A DNA stretch of 64,000 nt, taken from the NCBI GenBank assembly GCA_036571765.1, contig BROE01000023.1:5271581-5335580 (forward strand), given 5' to 3'. This DNA is from Plecoglossus altivelis (taxonomy: Eukaryota; Chordata; Actinopteri; Osmeriformes; Plecoglossidae). The position numbers and the translations under genes were made by a program. Position 1 is the stretch's first letter. The number at the start of each line of letters is the position of its first letter. Of the stretch, positions 63,994 to 64,000 are shown one piece after another. Under the pieces are notes generated by a model. It did not search any database and was not told where the DNA came from. It saw only the letters and a program-made list of their open reading frames with translations.

Positions 63994-64000
63994 TACACAT

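Larger units (their letters stand above)
52251..64000. other. Probable intergenic DNA downstream of the protocadherin gene
   Basis: No gene seen on either strand. Positions 52700-54120 are AT-rich and unique. Microsatellites are heavy from 54.1 kb onward. SINE-like relics lie at 54376-54460 and 62450-62530, and a hAT-like relic at 55480-56067. Stretches 57870-58690, 59880-60300 and 62700-63620 are unique without recognisable content. Part could still be 3' UTR if a more distal poly(A) site is used. Confidence 0.55.

Overview
The window looks like non-coding vertebrate DNA, most likely from a ray-finned fish. It holds one recognisable protein-coding feature: the last coding exon of a delta-1 protocadherin, best matched to pcdh7, on the + strand at 47588-48060. 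The grounds for a fish are the protocadherin tail with a canonical vertebrate splice acceptor, long AT-rich 3' sequence after the stop, and very dense CA/GT, CT/GA and poly-G/C microsatellites. No species is assigned. No bacterial, viral or organellar gene organisation is visible.

Layout. Positions 1-47587 are read as part of a very large intron upstream of the terminal exon. This stretch holds simple repeats, a few minisatellites, three assembly gaps (3641-4296, 18894-19181, 31416-31673) and scattered homeodomain-site-rich blocks that could be enhancers. The last ~4 kb before the exon is nearly free of microsatellites. Positions 47552-47587 form the branch point, polypyrimidine tract and AG acceptor. 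The exon encodes 156 residues after a split codon: a CM2 cytoplasmic motif, a Ser/Gly-rich linker and a C-terminal REVYL tail. From 48061 to about 52250 is an AT-rich probable 3' UTR with several AATAAA signals; the most distal (52223-52228) overlaps a Pumilio-type element. From about 52.3 kb to the end is probable downstream intergenic DNA. There the microsatellites resume, with two tRNA-derived SINE-like relics and one hAT-like DNA transposon relic.

The most useful second-look items are three places where a sequence block is repeated on both sides of a gap or microsatellite (9.5-9.9, 18.8-19.3 and 31.3-31.8 kb), which look like assembly-made duplications. Others are the unusual abundance of G/C homopolymers of 13-20 bases, a clustered ATTAGCG site array at 22.4 kb, and the transposon relic at 55.5-56.07 kb. 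I found no convincing undescribed gene system. Nearly all open frames outside the exon are translations of simple repeats. Everything rests on reading the sequence and remembered family knowledge; no alignment was run.
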